Of a DNA stretch of 64,000 nt, positions 16,119-25,277 are shown one piece after another. Both the position numbers and the translations under genes were made by a program. The DNA comes from Variovorax brevis (GTDB lineage: Bacteria; Pseudomonadota; Gammaproteobacteria; Burkholderiales; Burkholderiaceae_C), in assembly GCF_030317105.1 (NCBI RefSeq), contig NZ_JASZYG010000004.1:558001-622000 (forward strand), read 5' to 3'. Under the pieces are notes generated by a model. The model was not told the origin of the DNA, did no database searches, and saw nothing but the letters and a program-made list of their open reading frames with translations. Position 1 is the first letter of the stretch; every line of letters starts with the position of its first letter.

Positions 16119-18014
16119 TTACAGGGCACTGGTGCGGGTTTTCCCTGCGAATACATTGTGCTCAGCTGGACGACCGAATCGCTCTGCAATGGATTGCTCG
16201 ATGCTCGTCGCATCGAGCCCGACGCCCGCAAGCAACTTGGCCGGATCGCCATGCTCGATGAAGCGATCGGGCAGTCCCAGATGCAGCGTAGGCCGTGCAA
16301 TGCCAGCGGCCTGCAGCGCCTCTGACACGGCACTGCCGGCACCACCCATGACAGCGCCCTCTTCGACCGTGACGATGGCCTCATGCGTTCGCGCGATTTG
16401 CAGCAGCATGGTCTCGTCCAGCGGCTTGGCCCAACGCATGTTGACGACCGTGGCGTCGAGTGCTTCAGCCGCCTTCAGCGCGGGATACAGCAACGTGCCA
16501 AAAGCGAGGATGGCAATGCGCGAGCCTTCGCGGCGGATCTCCGCCTTGCCGAACGGCAGCGAATCCAGCGACAGCCTGGGCACCGTGCCAACGCCGGCAC
16601 CACGCGGATAGCGCACCGCCACCGGGTGGTCCTGCTCGAAGGCACTGGTCAACAGCTGCCTGCATTCCGCTTCGTCCGCGGGGCACGCAATGCTCATGTT
16701 GGGAATGCAGCGCAGGAAGGGGATGTCGTAGGCGCCAGCATGCGTTGCACCGTCAGCGCCGACAAGGCCCGCACGGTCGAGCGCAAACACCACCGGCAGG
16801 TTCTGGATCGCGACGTCGTGAATCAACTGGTCGTACGCGCGTTGCAGGAAGGTCGAGTAGATCGCGACCACCGGCTTGAGCCCTTCGCAGGCCAGACCCG
16901 CGGCGAAGGTCACGGCGTGTTGTTCGGCAATGCCGACGTCGTAGTAGCGACCGGGAAAGCGTTGCTCGAACTCCACCATGCCCGAGCCTTCGCGCATCGC
17001 CGGCGTGATGCCCACGAGCCGGCCGTCTTGCGCGGCCATGTCGCACAGCCAGTGGCCGAAGACCTGCGTGAAGGTCGTCTTGGGTACCGTTGCGGGCTTG
17101 ACCAGGCCGACGGAAGGATCGAACTTGCCCGGCCCGTGATAGGCCACCGGATCGACCTCGGCCAGCTTGTAGCCCTGCCCCTTCTTGGTGACGACGTGCA
17201 GGAACTGCGGGCCGTTCAGGTGCTTGAGGTTTTCCAGCGTGGGAATCAGCGAATCGAGGTCGTGGCCATCGATGGGGCCCACGTAGTTGAAGCCGAACTG
17301 CTCAAACAGCGTGGCGGGCACGACCATGCCCTTGGCGTGTTCTTCCAGGCGCTTGGCCAGCTCGAACAACGGCGGCGCCTTGCGCAGCACCGTCTTGCCG
17401 GCGTTCTTGGCAGCCGCGTAGAAGTTGCCGCTCATCAATTGCGCCAGGTAGCGGTTGAGCGCACCCACGGGCGGGCTGATCGACATGTCGTTGTCGTTCA
17501 GGATCACGAGCAGCTTGCAGTCGCACACGCCCGCGTTGTTCAGGGCCTCGAAGGCCATGCCGGCCGTGAGCGCGCCGTCGCCGATGATGGCCACTGCATG
17601 GCGGTCCTCGCCCTTCTGCCTGGCGGCCATGGCCATGCCCAGCGCCGCGGAAATGCTGGTCGACGAATGCGCGGTGCCGAAGGTGTCGTATTCGCTCTCG
17701 CTGCGCTGCGGAAAGCCCGAGAGGCCGCCGAGCTGGCGCAGGGACGGCATGCGATCGCGCCGGCCCGTGAGGATCTTGTGCGGATAGGTCTGGTGGCCCA
17801 CGTCCCACACGAGACGGTCGTGCGGCGTGTTGAACACGTGATGCAGCGCCACCGTGAGCTCGACCGTGCCGAGGTTGGAGCTCAAGTGTCCGCCGGTGCG
17901 CGAAACGTTGTCGAGCACGCAGGCGCGTACCTCGTCGGCCAGCTGCTTGAGCTGCTGGCGATCGAGGCGACGCAGCGCGGAGGGATCGGAAATGGTGGGA
18001 AGAAGCGGAACCAT
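16119..18014 (-). CDS. dxs: 1-deoxy-D-xylulose-5-phosphate synthase
   Basis: 631 aa, normal length. It condenses pyruvate and glyceraldehyde 3-phosphate to DXP, the first step of the MEP isoprenoid pathway, with thiamine diphosphate. Visible marks: SRTGGHLSSNLGTVELTVAL near the start, the ThDP site GDGALTAGMAFEALNNAG, the transketolase pyrimidine-binding region GIAEQHAVTFAAGLA and the C-terminal domain with GAVMGGAGSAVSE. It is the last gene of the xseB-ispA-dxs operon, a conserved order in proteobacteria, and starts 17 bases after the ispA stop. A terminator follows. Confidence 0.97.
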   Translation of the reverse strand: MVPLLPTISDPSALRRLDRQQLKQLADEVRACVLDNVSRTGGHLSSNLGTVELTVALHHVFNTPHDRLVWDVGHQTYPHKILTGRRDRMPSLRQLGGLSGFPQRSESEYDTFGTAHSSTSISAALGMAMAARQKGEDRHAVAIIGDGALTAGMAFEALNNAGVCDCKLLVILNDNDMSISPPVGALNRYLAQLMSGNFYAAAKNAGKTVLRKAPPLFELAKRLEEHAKGMVVPATLFEQFGFNYVGPIDGHDLDSLIPTLENLKHLNGPQFLHVVTKKGQGYKLAEVDPVAYHGPGKFDPSVGLVKPATVPKTTFTQVFGHWLCDMAAQDGRLVGITPAMREGSGMVEFEQRFPGRYYDVGIAEQHAVTFAAGLACEGLKPVVAIYSTFLQRAYDQLIHDVAIQNLPVVFALDRAGLVGADGATHAGAYDIPFLRCIPNMSIACPADEAECRQLLTSAFEQDHPVAVRYPRGAGVGTVPRLSLDSLPFGKAEIRREGSRIAILAFGTLLYPALKAAEALDATVVNMRWAKPLDETMLLQIARTHEAIVTVEEGAVMGGAGSAVSEALQAAGIARPTLHLGLPDRFIEHGDPAKLLAGVGLDATSIEQSIAERFGRPAEHNVFAGKTRTSAL

Positions 18015-18031
18015 CGGGGGGTCTTCTTTTG

Positions 18032-18958
18032 TTATCGGTCGCGGTCGACGACCATTTTGGCGAGCGCGCGCAGCGCGCCCGTTTCGGGAAGGCCGCAGCG
18101 GTCGAGTGCGGCCAGCGCTTCATCCAGCAGCTGGCTGGCCTCAGCGCGTGCGCCTTCGAGCCCCAGCAGGGAAACATAGGTGGGCTTGTCGCTGGCGGCG
18201 TCCTTGCCGGCTGTCTTGCCCAGGGTGTGCGAGTCGGCCGTGACGTCGAGGATGTCGTCCACCACTTGAAATGCAAGGCCAAGTGCGGCGCCGTATTCGC
18301 GCAGCGCGGCCAGCTTCGCCGGCGCCAGTTCAGCAGCGCACGCCGCGCCCATTTCGACGCTGCCTTGCAGCAGGGCACCCGTCTTCAGGCGATGCATCTG
18401 GCGCAGGCTGGCTTCGTCGAGCGCGACGCCGACGCTGGCCAGGTCGATGGCCTGTCCGCCCGCCATGCCTTCGCTGCCGGCGGCGCGCGCCAGCAGGCGG
18501 CACAACCTGGCCTGCACTGCGGCCGGGATGCCGGCGTCGTCGGGCGTGAGGAGTTCAAAGGCCAGCGCCTGCAGTGCGTCGCCGGCGAGGAGCGCATCGG
18601 CTTCGCCGAACTTGACGTGCACCGTGGGCTTGCCGCGGCGCAGGACATCGTTGTCCATGCAGGGCAAGTCGTCGTGCACCAGCGAATAGGCGTGGATGAG
18701 TTCGGTCGCGCAGGCGGCTCGCAGCGCTGCTTCGGGGTTGCCGCCCACGGCCTCGTTGGCCGCCAGCACCAGCAGGGGCCGCAGGCGCTTTCCGCCGTCG
18801 AGCACGGCATAGCGCATGGCGTCGCCCAGGAGGACCGGCGCATCGACGCCCACCCAACGCGACAGGGCCGCCTCCACGCGGTCCAGGTGCGGCTGGCTCC
18901 AGGCGGCCAGCCGTTGGGCGTCCCACTGCGCGGGGGCTTCGAGTGCGGAAGTTGTCAT
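18032..18958 (-). CDS. ispA: Farnesyl diphosphate synthase
   Basis: 308 aa. It makes farnesyl diphosphate from IPP and DMAPP/GPP. Both Asp-rich motifs are present: LVHDDLPCMDND and FQVVDDILD, plus GGKRLRPLLVL. The start MTTSALEAPA overlaps the xseB stop by four bases; the longer open frame reads through xseB. The spacing of the first Asp motif matches short-chain (C15) synthases. It sits between xseB and dxs as usual. Confidence 0.95.
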   Translation of the reverse strand: MTTSALEAPAQWDAQRLAAWSQPHLDRVEAALSRWVGVDAPVLLGDAMRYAVLDGGKRLRPLLVLAANEAVGGNPEAALRAACATELIHAYSLVHDDLPCMDNDVLRRGKPTVHVKFGEADALLAGDALQALAFELLTPDDAGIPAAVQARLCRLLARAAGSEGMAGGQAIDLASVGVALDEASLRQMHRLKTGALLQGSVEMGAACAAELAPAKLAALREYGAALGLAFQVVDDILDVTADSHTLGKTAGKDAASDKPTYVSLLGLEGARAEASQLLDEALAALDRCGLPETGALRALAKMVVDRDR

Positions 18959-19209
18959 TCGTTGGACCACGTTTTCAGGCTGCCTGCATCGAGCACCTTG
19001 ATTTGATCTTCGACCGCCTGCAGCTTGTCGCGGCAGAAGGCGAGCAAGGCGGCGCCGCGCTGGTAGCCGCCCAACAGCTGATCCAGCGGGAGTTGCCCCG
19101 ATTCGAGCGCGGCAACGAGTTGCTCGAGTTCCTGGAGCCCCGCCTCGTACGTGGCTGGCAACTCGGTGGTCTCGTTTGCGGTGGTGGAGGATGGGGGCGC
19201 CTTGGGCAT
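18955..19209 (-). CDS. xseB: Exodeoxyribonuclease VII small subunit
   Basis: 84 aa with the family core YEAGLQELEQLVAALESGQ followed by LPLDQLLGGYQRGAALLAFC. Several XseB chains wrap one XseA to form the nuclease that degrades single-stranded DNA. It is the first gene of the xseB-ispA-dxs operon and is coupled to ispA by a four-base overlap. xseA is not in the window. Confidence 0.93.
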   Translation of the reverse strand: MPKAPPSSTTANETTELPATYEAGLQELEQLVAALESGQLPLDQLLGGYQRGAALLAFCRDKLQAVEDQIKVLDAGSLKTWSNE

Positions 19210-19394
19210 GCGAACTCTGGGTGAAACCAGTCATTTTAGGGCGGGGTACAAAGTCACACTGCCGGGTACAATCCGGGGCTCTTCACCGGCAACGCCCAAG
19301 CGGTGCATCGCATACCGATTGCACCATTCGTTGTTCAATTGTTTTTTCGCTTTTCTCCCTCTTTCGCCGTGTAGGGAGCTTGGTCAGGTCGCCC

Positions 19395-20537
19395 ATGTCT
19401 GATTTAAGTCTTCAACTGCAACAGGCTGCCAGCCAACTTCACGTTTCAGCGTATTTCGACGAAACGCTCTACGCCCGCGAGATGCAGACGCTCTTCGCTG
19501 GCGGGCCGCGCTATGTCGGTCACCGCCTTGCCGTGCCGGAGCCGGGCAACTTCCACACCCTGCCGCAGGAACACCAGGGCCGCGCGCTGGTGCACACGCC
19601 CAAGGGCGTGGAGCTGGTTTCCAACGTCTGCCGCCACCGCCAGGCCGTGATCCTGCAAGGGCGAGGCACGCTCGAGGCGCAAACGGGCGGCAACATCGTG
19701 TGCCCGCTGCACCGCTGGACCTACGCCGCGGCCGATCCGCGCACCACCGGCACACTGATCGGTGCACCGCATTTCTCGCAGGACCCCTGCCTGAACCTGC
19801 ACAACTATCCGATCACCGAGTGGAACGGCCTGCTGTTCGAGAACAACGGCCGCGACATCGGCGCCGATCTCGCCCGGCTGGGCCCGCGCGCCGAACTCGA
19901 CTTCGAAGGCTACGCGCTGGACCACGTCGAGCTGCACGAGTGCAACTACAACTGGAAGACCTTCATCGAGGTCTACCTCGAGGACTACCACGTGGGGCCG
20001 TTCCATCCGGGCCTGGGCAGCTTTGTCACCTGCGACGACCTGCGCTGGGAGTTCAACAAGAACTACTCCGTGCAGACCGTGGGCGTGGCCAATCGGCTGG
20101 GGCGCGCCGGAAGCCCGGTGTACCAGCACTGGCAAGAGCAGTTGCTGAAATACCGCGAAGGCAAGCCGCCGAAGTTCGGCGCCATCTGGCTCACCTACTA
20201 CCCGCACGTGATGATCGAGTGGTATCCGCACGTGCTCACCGTGTCGACGCTGCACCCCGTCGGGCCGCAGAAAACGCTGAACATGGTGGAGTTCTTCTAC
20301 CCCGAGGAGATCGTCGCTTTCGAGCGCGAGTTCGTCGAGGCGCAGCGCGCCGCCTACATGGAAACCTGCGTGGAAGACGACGAGATCGCCGAGCGCATGG
20401 ACGCCGGCCGCCGCGCGCTCATGCTGCGTGGCGACGACGAAAGCGGCCCCTACCAGAGCCCCATGGAAGATGGCATGCAGCAGTTCCACGAGTGGTATCG
20501 CACGGAGATGCAGCCACCCCTGGCGGCGGCTGCCTGA
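19395..20537 (+). CDS. Rieske [2Fe-2S] ring-hydroxylating oxygenase, alpha subunit type
   Basis: 380 aa. The Rieske cluster ligands are Cys79-x-His81 (NVCRHRQ) and Cys103-x2-His106 (VCPLHRWTY). The mononuclear iron ligands are His199 and His204 (EDYHVGPFHPGLGSF), with an Asp bridge in the same segment and a carboxylate near EDDEIAERMD. No beta-subunit or reductase gene is adjacent, so it probably depends on electron donors encoded elsewhere, as in the choline monooxygenase/vanillate demethylase-like groups. The start MSDLSLQLQQ follows a GGGAGC-containing leader; upstream Met codons extend into the divergent xseB gene. Substrate unknown. Confidence 0.85.
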   Translation: MSDLSLQLQQAASQLHVSAYFDETLYAREMQTLFAGGPRYVGHRLAVPEPGNFHTLPQEHQGRALVHTPKGVELVSNVCRHRQAVILQGRGTLEAQTGGNIVCPLHRWTYAAADPRTTGTLIGAPHFSQDPCLNLHNYPITEWNGLLFENNGRDIGADLARLGPRAELDFEGYALDHVELHECNYNWKTFIEVYLEDYHVGPFHPGLGSFVTCDDLRWEFNKNYSVQTVGVANRLGRAGSPVYQHWQEQLLKYREGKPPKFGAIWLTYYPHVMIEWYPHVLTVSTLHPVGPQKTLNMVEFFYPEEIVAFEREFVEAQRAAYMETCVEDDEIAERMDAGRRALMLRGDDESGPYQSPMEDGMQQFHEWYRTEMQPPLAAAA

Positions 20538-20617
20538 TTCCCGGCCTTCGCGATCCTGCGCCCACGTGCGGCGTGGGCTGGTCATTTCCTTTCTGACGAC
20601 GAAAAAGAACAAACTGC

Positions 20618-21541
20618 ATGCAAGCCCTCTGGATGGTTCTGGGCGCCTTCATCTTTGCATCGATGGGCGTGTGCGTGAAGCTTGCTTCAGACTGGTACGG
20701 CAGTGCCGAACTGGTGTTCTGGCGCGGCGTCATCGGCATCATCTTCATCGGCTTGCTGGCGCGGCACCGCGGCGTGTCGCTGGCCACGCGCTATCCGGGC
20801 ATGCATGCGTGGCGAAGCCTGATTGGCGTGACCTCGCTCGGCGCGTGGTTCTACGCCATCGCCCACATGCCGCTGGCCACCGCCATGACGCTCAACTACA
20901 TGAGCAGCGTGTGGATCGCGGCTTTCCTGGTGGGCGGTGCGCTGCTGGCATGGGTGCCCGTGCCGGGTCGCGATGGCCGGGCCACGCGCCCGCCGCTGCA
21001 GGCGCCGCTGGTGCTCACCGTGCTGGCGGGCTTTGGCGGCGTCGTGCTCATGCTGCGTCCCACCGTCGGCGACAACCAGGGCTTCGCGGGGCTGATGGGG
21101 CTGCTGTCGGGCCTGACGGCCGCCTTTGCGTACATGCAGGTCGTGGCGCTCTCGCGCATCGGCGAGCCTGAAACGCGCACCGTTTTCTACTTTGCCCTCG
21201 GCTCCGCCATTGCAGGCGCCGGCGGCTCGATCGCGACAGGCCTGTCGCCCTGGGACTGGCGTCATGCCATCTGGCTGCTGCCGGTGGGCGTGCTGGCCGC
21301 GCTCGGACAACTCTGCATGACCCGCGCCTACGCGACCGCAAAGACCGAGAGCGGTACGCTGCTTGTGGCCAACCTTCAGTATTCGGGCATCGTTTTTGCG
21401 GGGATGTACAGCCTCGTGGTGTTCAATGACCGCATCGACGGGCTCGGCTGGGCCGGCATGGCGCTGATCGTTGCCAGCGGCATTGCGGCCACCGTGCTGC
21501 GCCAGCGCGCAGTGCCCAGGGCGCCGGCCGAAGAGCATTGA
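20618..21541 (+). CDS. EamA/DMT-family transporter
   Basis: 307 aa with ten predicted membrane helices and two EamA repeats (FASMGVCVKLASDWYGSAEL in the first, LVANLQYSGIVFAGMYSLVV in the second). Drug/metabolite transporters of this group export amino acids, purines or other small metabolites; the substrate cannot be read from the sequence. It is 80 bases after the Rieske gene and 32 bases before the sulfurtransferase, so a three-gene transcription unit is possible. Confidence 0.85.
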   Translation: MQALWMVLGAFIFASMGVCVKLASDWYGSAELVFWRGVIGIIFIGLLARHRGVSLATRYPGMHAWRSLIGVTSLGAWFYAIAHMPLATAMTLNYMSSVWIAAFLVGGALLAWVPVPGRDGRATRPPLQAPLVLTVLAGFGGVVLMLRPTVGDNQGFAGLMGLLSGLTAAFAYMQVVALSRIGEPETRTVFYFALGSAIAGAGGSIATGLSPWDWRHAIWLLPVGVLAALGQLCMTRAYATAKTESGTLLVANLQYSGIVFAGMYSLVVFNDRIDGLGWAGMALIVASGIAATVLRQRAVPRAPAEEH

Positions 21542-21573
21542 AAAAGAAGAAACTTCGCCAAGGAGAATCCGAC

Positions 21574-22482
21574 ATGCCTTACGCCACCCTCATCACGCCG
21601 GCGCAGCTGCAAGCCCTGCAGGCCAGTGCCACGCCATTCATGGTGTTCGACTGCAGCTTTGACCTGATGCACCCCGAGGCCGGCGTACAGCAGTACCGCG
21701 GAGCGCACATTCCCGGCGCGGTCTATGCCAACCTCGACACCGATTTGAGCGCCAAGCACGGCGTTCCGGGCAAGGGCGGTGTGGTGGTGGCGCAGGAATC
21801 CGGTGAGCCCTGCTCTGGCGGGCGCCATCCGCTGCCCAGCCGCGAAAGCTTTGCGGCGTGGCTGTCGAGTGTCGGATTTGCCAACAACATGCAGGCCGTC
21901 GTGTACGACCGCAACGGCGCCAACTACTGCGGACGCCTGTGGTGGATGCTCAAGTGGATGGGCCACGACGCCGCAGCCGTGCTCGATGGCGGCCTGCAGG
22001 GCTGGCAAGCCGAAGGTGGCGAGGTGACCGATCGCGAGGAGCCGACGCATTTCCAGTCGAACTTCGTGCAGGGCGAGCCCCTGGTCACCCTGCTGGGCAC
22101 CCGGGACGTCGCCAGCCGGCTCGAATCACCGACGCAAACGCTGGTGGATGCGCGGGCTGCGCCCCGCTACCGCGGCGAAGTGGAGCCGCTGGACCCGATC
22201 GCCGGCCACATCCCCGGCGCGCTCAACCGGCCCTTCAGCGAAAACATCGGGTCGGACGGCAAGTTCAAGCCGGCGGCGCAATTGCGTGCCGAGTTCGAGG
22301 CCCTGCTGGCGGGCCGCGATCCCGCGACGGTTGTGCACCAGTGCGGCAGCGGGGTCAGCGCCGTGCCCAACCTCCTCGCCATGCAGGTGGCCGGCCTGGG
22401 CACGGCGGCGCTGTACGCGGGCAGTTGGAGCGAATGGTCCAACACGCCGGGATTGCCTACTCGCCAAGGGGCGGAACCCTGA
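21574..22482 (+). CDS. Tandem-rhodanese sulfurtransferase
   Basis: 302 aa with two rhodanese domains. The active Cys257 is in HQCGSGVSA, the six-residue loop CGSGVS being typical of 3-mercaptopyruvate sulfurtransferases rather than thiosulfate rhodaneses (CRxGx[RT]). The N-terminal domain is inactive but intact (MVFDCSFDLMHPEAG, YRGAHIPGAVYANLD, AVVYDRNGANYCGRLWW). The start MPYATLITP has an excellent ribosome site (AAGGAG). It probably transfers sulfur from 3-mercaptopyruvate to thiols or cyanide in the cytoplasm. Confidence 0.87.
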   Translation: MPYATLITPAQLQALQASATPFMVFDCSFDLMHPEAGVQQYRGAHIPGAVYANLDTDLSAKHGVPGKGGVVVAQESGEPCSGGRHPLPSRESFAAWLSSVGFANNMQAVVYDRNGANYCGRLWWMLKWMGHDAAAVLDGGLQGWQAEGGEVTDREEPTHFQSNFVQGEPLVTLLGTRDVASRLESPTQTLVDARAAPRYRGEVEPLDPIAGHIPGALNRPFSENIGSDGKFKPAAQLRAEFEALLAGRDPATVVHQCGSGVSAVPNLLAMQVAGLGTAALYAGSWSEWSNTPGLPTRQGAEP

Positions 22483-22489
22483 AATCCGT

Positions 22490-23770
22490 TCAGTCCGGCC
22501 GCACCCGCTCGGGTCGCACGCCGACGCCGACGGCGTAGGCCGGAATCCCCTGGAGCGCGGGGAATCGCTGCAAGAGCTTCACCACCCACGGCACCTGGAA
22601 GGGCGTGCCGCGCCCGCTGCTCTGGAGCACGGGCTTGAGCAGGCGGTTCTGGATCGCGACCTGAACCGCTTGCGTGATGCGCGCCGGAAACAGGCGCCGC
22701 GCCTGCACCGTTGCGAGCAGCGGCGTCAGTTCGTCCGCCGTGACGCGCGGATCGGCCAGCGCGTCGCGCAACAGGTTGGCCGTGGCAACGGCGTCCTGCA
22801 CCGCGAGGTTGATGCCAACGCCACGGACCGGCGACATCGCATGGGCCGCGTCGCCGATGCAAAGCAAGCCCGGCTTCCACCACTGCTCAAGGCGATCGAC
22901 CGTGACGCTCAGGAGCTTCACGTCATCCCATGACGCGATGTGGTCCACGCGGTCGTGCAGAAAGGGCGCAACCTGCGCGACCTCGGCACGGAACGCCGGC
23001 AAGCCCCGCGCTTGCGTCGCCTCGATGCCACCCTTGCCGATGACGAAGGCGCATTGCCAGTACGTTCCGCGGTCGATGGTGGCCATGAAATGCCCCGTGT
23101 CGATGAAGCCGCCGGTCTCGTTCGGGTCGCCTGTGCGCTTGGGCAAGCGCAGCCAGAGCACGTCGATGGGCGCGCCGATGTCGCGCACCTTCAGGCCCGC
23201 CGCACCGCGCAAGACGGAATGGCGCCCATCCGCGGCAATCACCAGGTCCGCCGTGATGTTCGCCAGCGCGCCATGGACATCCTTGATTTCCACGCCCCTG
23301 ACGTGGCCGCCGCGTTGCACGAGGTGGACGGCTTCCGCGTCGAGCATCAGGCGAAAGTTTGCGTAACGCTCCGCCTCGTCGCGCACGAAGTCCAGGAACT
23401 CCCATTGTGGAACCATCGCGATGAAGGGTGGGTGTTTGCGCAATCGCCCGAAGTCGGCCAGCACCACGCGTTGGCCGGAAATGGTGCCGCGCAAGAGCGT
23501 CGCCTTGTCGTGGGACCGGGCGAGAAAGGCATCGAGCAGTCCGAGGTCGGACATGACGGCGAGCGTGGACGGATGCACCGTGTCCCCACGAAAGTCGCGC
23601 AGGAAATCGCCGTGCTTTTCCAGAACGACGACATCAATCCCGGCCCGTGCCAGCAGCAGGGCCAGCATCATCCCTGCAGGGCCGCCCCCCGCGATGCAAC
23701 ATCGAGCATTGCGAAGGACCGGGGCGTGCAGCGCACTGGCCGCGAGGCCCGGCGACGCAGGCGTGGTCAG
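22490..23770 (-). CDS. FAD-dependent aromatic-type monooxygenase with a probable CTG start
   Basis: About 426 aa if started at the CTG at 23770. The FAD-binding motif CCIAGGGPAGMMLALLLARA requires translation to begin upstream of the first ATG at 23671, which would remove its GGGPAG part. Between that ATG and the preceding gene's stop codon there is no in-frame ATG, GTG or TTG. The only plausible initiator is CTG, which overlaps the TGA of the preceding gene (CTGA) and would give LTTPASPGLAASALHAPVLR. Other marks: GDTVHPSTLAV, LVIAADGRHSVLRGAAG, and GDAAHAMSPVRGVGINLAVQD (second FAD motif). It belongs to the UbiH/PHBH-like hydroxylases; the substrate is unknown. Coupling to the acidic-protein gene upstream is likely. 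Confidence 0.8.
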   Translation of the reverse strand: MTTPASPGLAASALHAPVLRNARCCIAGGGPAGMMLALLLARAGIDVVVLEKHGDFLRDFRGDTVHPSTLAVMSDLGLLDAFLARSHDKATLLRGTISGQRVVLADFGRLRKHPPFIAMVPQWEFLDFVRDEAERYANFRLMLDAEAVHLVQRGGHVRGVEIKDVHGALANITADLVIAADGRHSVLRGAAGLKVRDIGAPIDVLWLRLPKRTGDPNETGGFIDTGHFMATIDRGTYWQCAFVIGKGGIEATQARGLPAFRAEVAQVAPFLHDRVDHIASWDDVKLLSVTVDRLEQWWKPGLLCIGDAAHAMSPVRGVGINLAVQDAVATANLLRDALADPRVTADELTPLLATVQARRLFPARITQAVQVAIQNRLLKPVLQSSGRGTPFQVPWVVKLLQRFPALQGIPAYAVGVGVRPERVRPD

Positions 23771-24000
23771 TCGGGCGCCTGCATCACGCGGTCGAACTCC
23801 TCGTCCGCCAGCACGTTGTCGGCGTCGAGCTCGCTCGCGTCAGTGAGGTCCAGCCCCGTTTCGTCGGCGAGTTCGTCCGGCGCATCGGGATCGTCTTCTT
23901 CTTCGGCCTCTTCCGGCTCGAAACCGCCTTCCGGCATCTGCTTGCCAGCCTTGACGCTGGGAGGCTGGGCGGATGGAGGCTTTGAAACGGCGCGCGTCAT
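23767..24000 (-). CDS. Small, strongly acidic hypothetical protein
   Basis: 77 aa from MTRAVSKPPSAQPPS with a ribosome site (AAGGAA) upstream. The N-terminal 30 residues are basic and Pro-rich; the rest is dominated by Glu and Asp (EPEEAEEEDDPDAPDELADE, LDADNVLADEEFDRVMQAP). It is predicted to be disordered in the first half. No family is recognised. Its stop overlaps the proposed start of the FAD oxygenase, suggesting co-translation. Confidence 0.6.
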   Translation of the reverse strand: MTRAVSKPPSAQPPSVKAGKQMPEGGFEPEEAEEEDDPDAPDELADETGLDLTDASELDADNVLADEEFDRVMQAPD

Positions 24001-24170
24001 GATTGGATTCCTTGATGACGGGGACCAGCGGCCTGCACAGGCCACCGGCGGACAAAACCCGATGTTGCGCGCGTTTGGCGCCCAGCGCCAGAGTCAAGGC
24101 CAAACGACGATGTCAGAAAATGTGCCGCGCCGGCGCGGTCCCGGAGGCGGTCCCTGCGCTCAGCCCCGTG

Positions 24171-25091
24171 TCAGGGTGCGCGGCTGGCCGGCTGGTGCGT
24201 GTGCGGCGCCGCGCCCGTTTCGCGTTCGTGCCCGTGGTCGCCGTGGGCCAGCCGGCTCACCAGCGTCACCATGACGATTCCCGCCGCCAGCCACGCGATC
24301 TGCATCCCGGTCTGGCGTGCGGTGAGCCGCCGCTGGAGCTGCGGAATCAGGTCCGCCAGCGCCACGTAAATGAAGCTGCTGCCGGCAAGCACGAGGAAAT
24401 AGGGCAGCAGGCTGTGCAACTGGTCCACCAGCCACCAGCCCACCAGCCCGCCCAGCGCCGTCATGGTGCCCGCCAGCGAGACCTTGACGAAGGCCATGCG
24501 CGCATCGGGCGACGTCTGGCGCAGCACGACCAGGTCGCCGATGTGGTGCGGCACCTCGTGCGCGAGCACGGCAAGCGCGGCGACCGCGCCGAGCCGCAGG
24601 TCCGCCGTGAAGGCCGAGGCGATCAGGATGCCGTCGCCGAAGCAATGGACGCTGTCGCCGGTGAGCACGGCCCATCCACCGGCACGCGGAGCGGCGTGGC
24701 CATGCGCGTCGTTGTGACCGTTGTGGTGATGATGGTGGTGTGCGTGCCCATGGTCGTGCGCCTTGCCGTGCTCGCCTTCGCCGCCGTGGTGGTGTTCATG
24801 GCCGTGGTGCCACAGCTCCGCCTTGTCAAGAAGGAAGAAGAACACCAGCCCGAACAGCAGCATGGCGAACAGGACGGCCGGCTCGATGCCGCTTTCGAAG
24901 GCCTCGGGCAACAGGTGCATGAAGGCCGTTGCCAGCAAAGCGCCTGCCGCAAGGCTGAGCAGCGACTGCGCGCCCTGCCCCGCCTCGCCCGCACCGCTGC
25001 GGTCCACGCCGAGGCGAAGCAGCAAAGCTGCGATCCAGACACTGCCGATGCCCGAGACGAGCGTCGCGGCGATGATTGCTACCAGATTCAT
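24171..25091 (-). CDS. ZIP-family divalent metal transporter
   Basis: 306 aa with about eight membrane helices. Metal-site motifs HCFGDGILIASAF and AHEVPHHIGDLVV correspond to the conserved TM4/TM5 motifs of ZIP proteins. Between TM3 and TM4 is a very His-rich cytoplasmic loop (residues about 94-131, including HAHHHHHHNGHNDAHGH), and the C-terminus has a smaller His cluster. ZIP proteins import zinc or iron along the gradient. The start MNLVAIIAATLV was preferred over an upstream Met that reads through the leader hairpin. It may be zinc-controlled, but no Zur box was recognised. Confidence 0.88.
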   Translation of the reverse strand: MNLVAIIAATLVSGIGSVWIAALLLRLGVDRSGAGEAGQGAQSLLSLAAGALLATAFMHLLPEAFESGIEPAVLFAMLLFGLVFFFLLDKAELWHHGHEHHHGGEGEHGKAHDHGHAHHHHHHNGHNDAHGHAAPRAGGWAVLTGDSVHCFGDGILIASAFTADLRLGAVAALAVLAHEVPHHIGDLVVLRQTSPDARMAFVKVSLAGTMTALGGLVGWWLVDQLHSLLPYFLVLAGSSFIYVALADLIPQLQRRLTARQTGMQIAWLAAGIVMVTLVSRLAHGDHGHERETGAAPHTHQPASRAP

Positions 25092-25101
25092 GGGCGCTGA
25101 G

Positions 25102-25134
25102 AAAAAGCAAAGCCGACCTTCGTCGGCTTTTCCG
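25102..25134 (-). terminator. Hairpin with T-tract before the ZIP gene
   Basis: AAAGCCGAC pairs with GTCGGCTTT around a four-base loop (25109-25130). On the minus strand the stem is followed by TTTGCTTTTT. It lies between the amino-acid-binding protein gene and the ZIP gene, both on the minus strand, so it can end the upstream transcript or act as a leader terminator for the ZIP gene. Confidence 0.6.
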
Positions 25135-25277
25135 TCAAGAGGGGGACCCGCGCCGCTTTGCGGCACGCCTTTGATCTTAACAATCGTGTCAAGCGCTCTC
25201 GCTCGTTGGCGTCACATACGATCCCACCGCTTCAAGCGGGAACGCGATCATTCGCGGAACACCGCGGAACCGGCTTT
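25135..25277. other. Intergenic segment with short hairpins
   Basis: No gene is seen. The stretch holds small palindromes (for example CCGCTT-C-AAGCGG near 25227) and an AT-richer patch with TTGACA on the minus strand (about 25190-25185) that could be part of the ZIP promoter. It continues directly into the 78-base tandem repeat. Confidence 0.4.

Noticed and set aside
19244..19272. GGGTACAA repeated twice 20 bases apart upstream of the Rieske gene
   Set aside because: Could be a regulator site, but the repeat is short and no -35/-10 arrangement fits well; not enough to call a feature.
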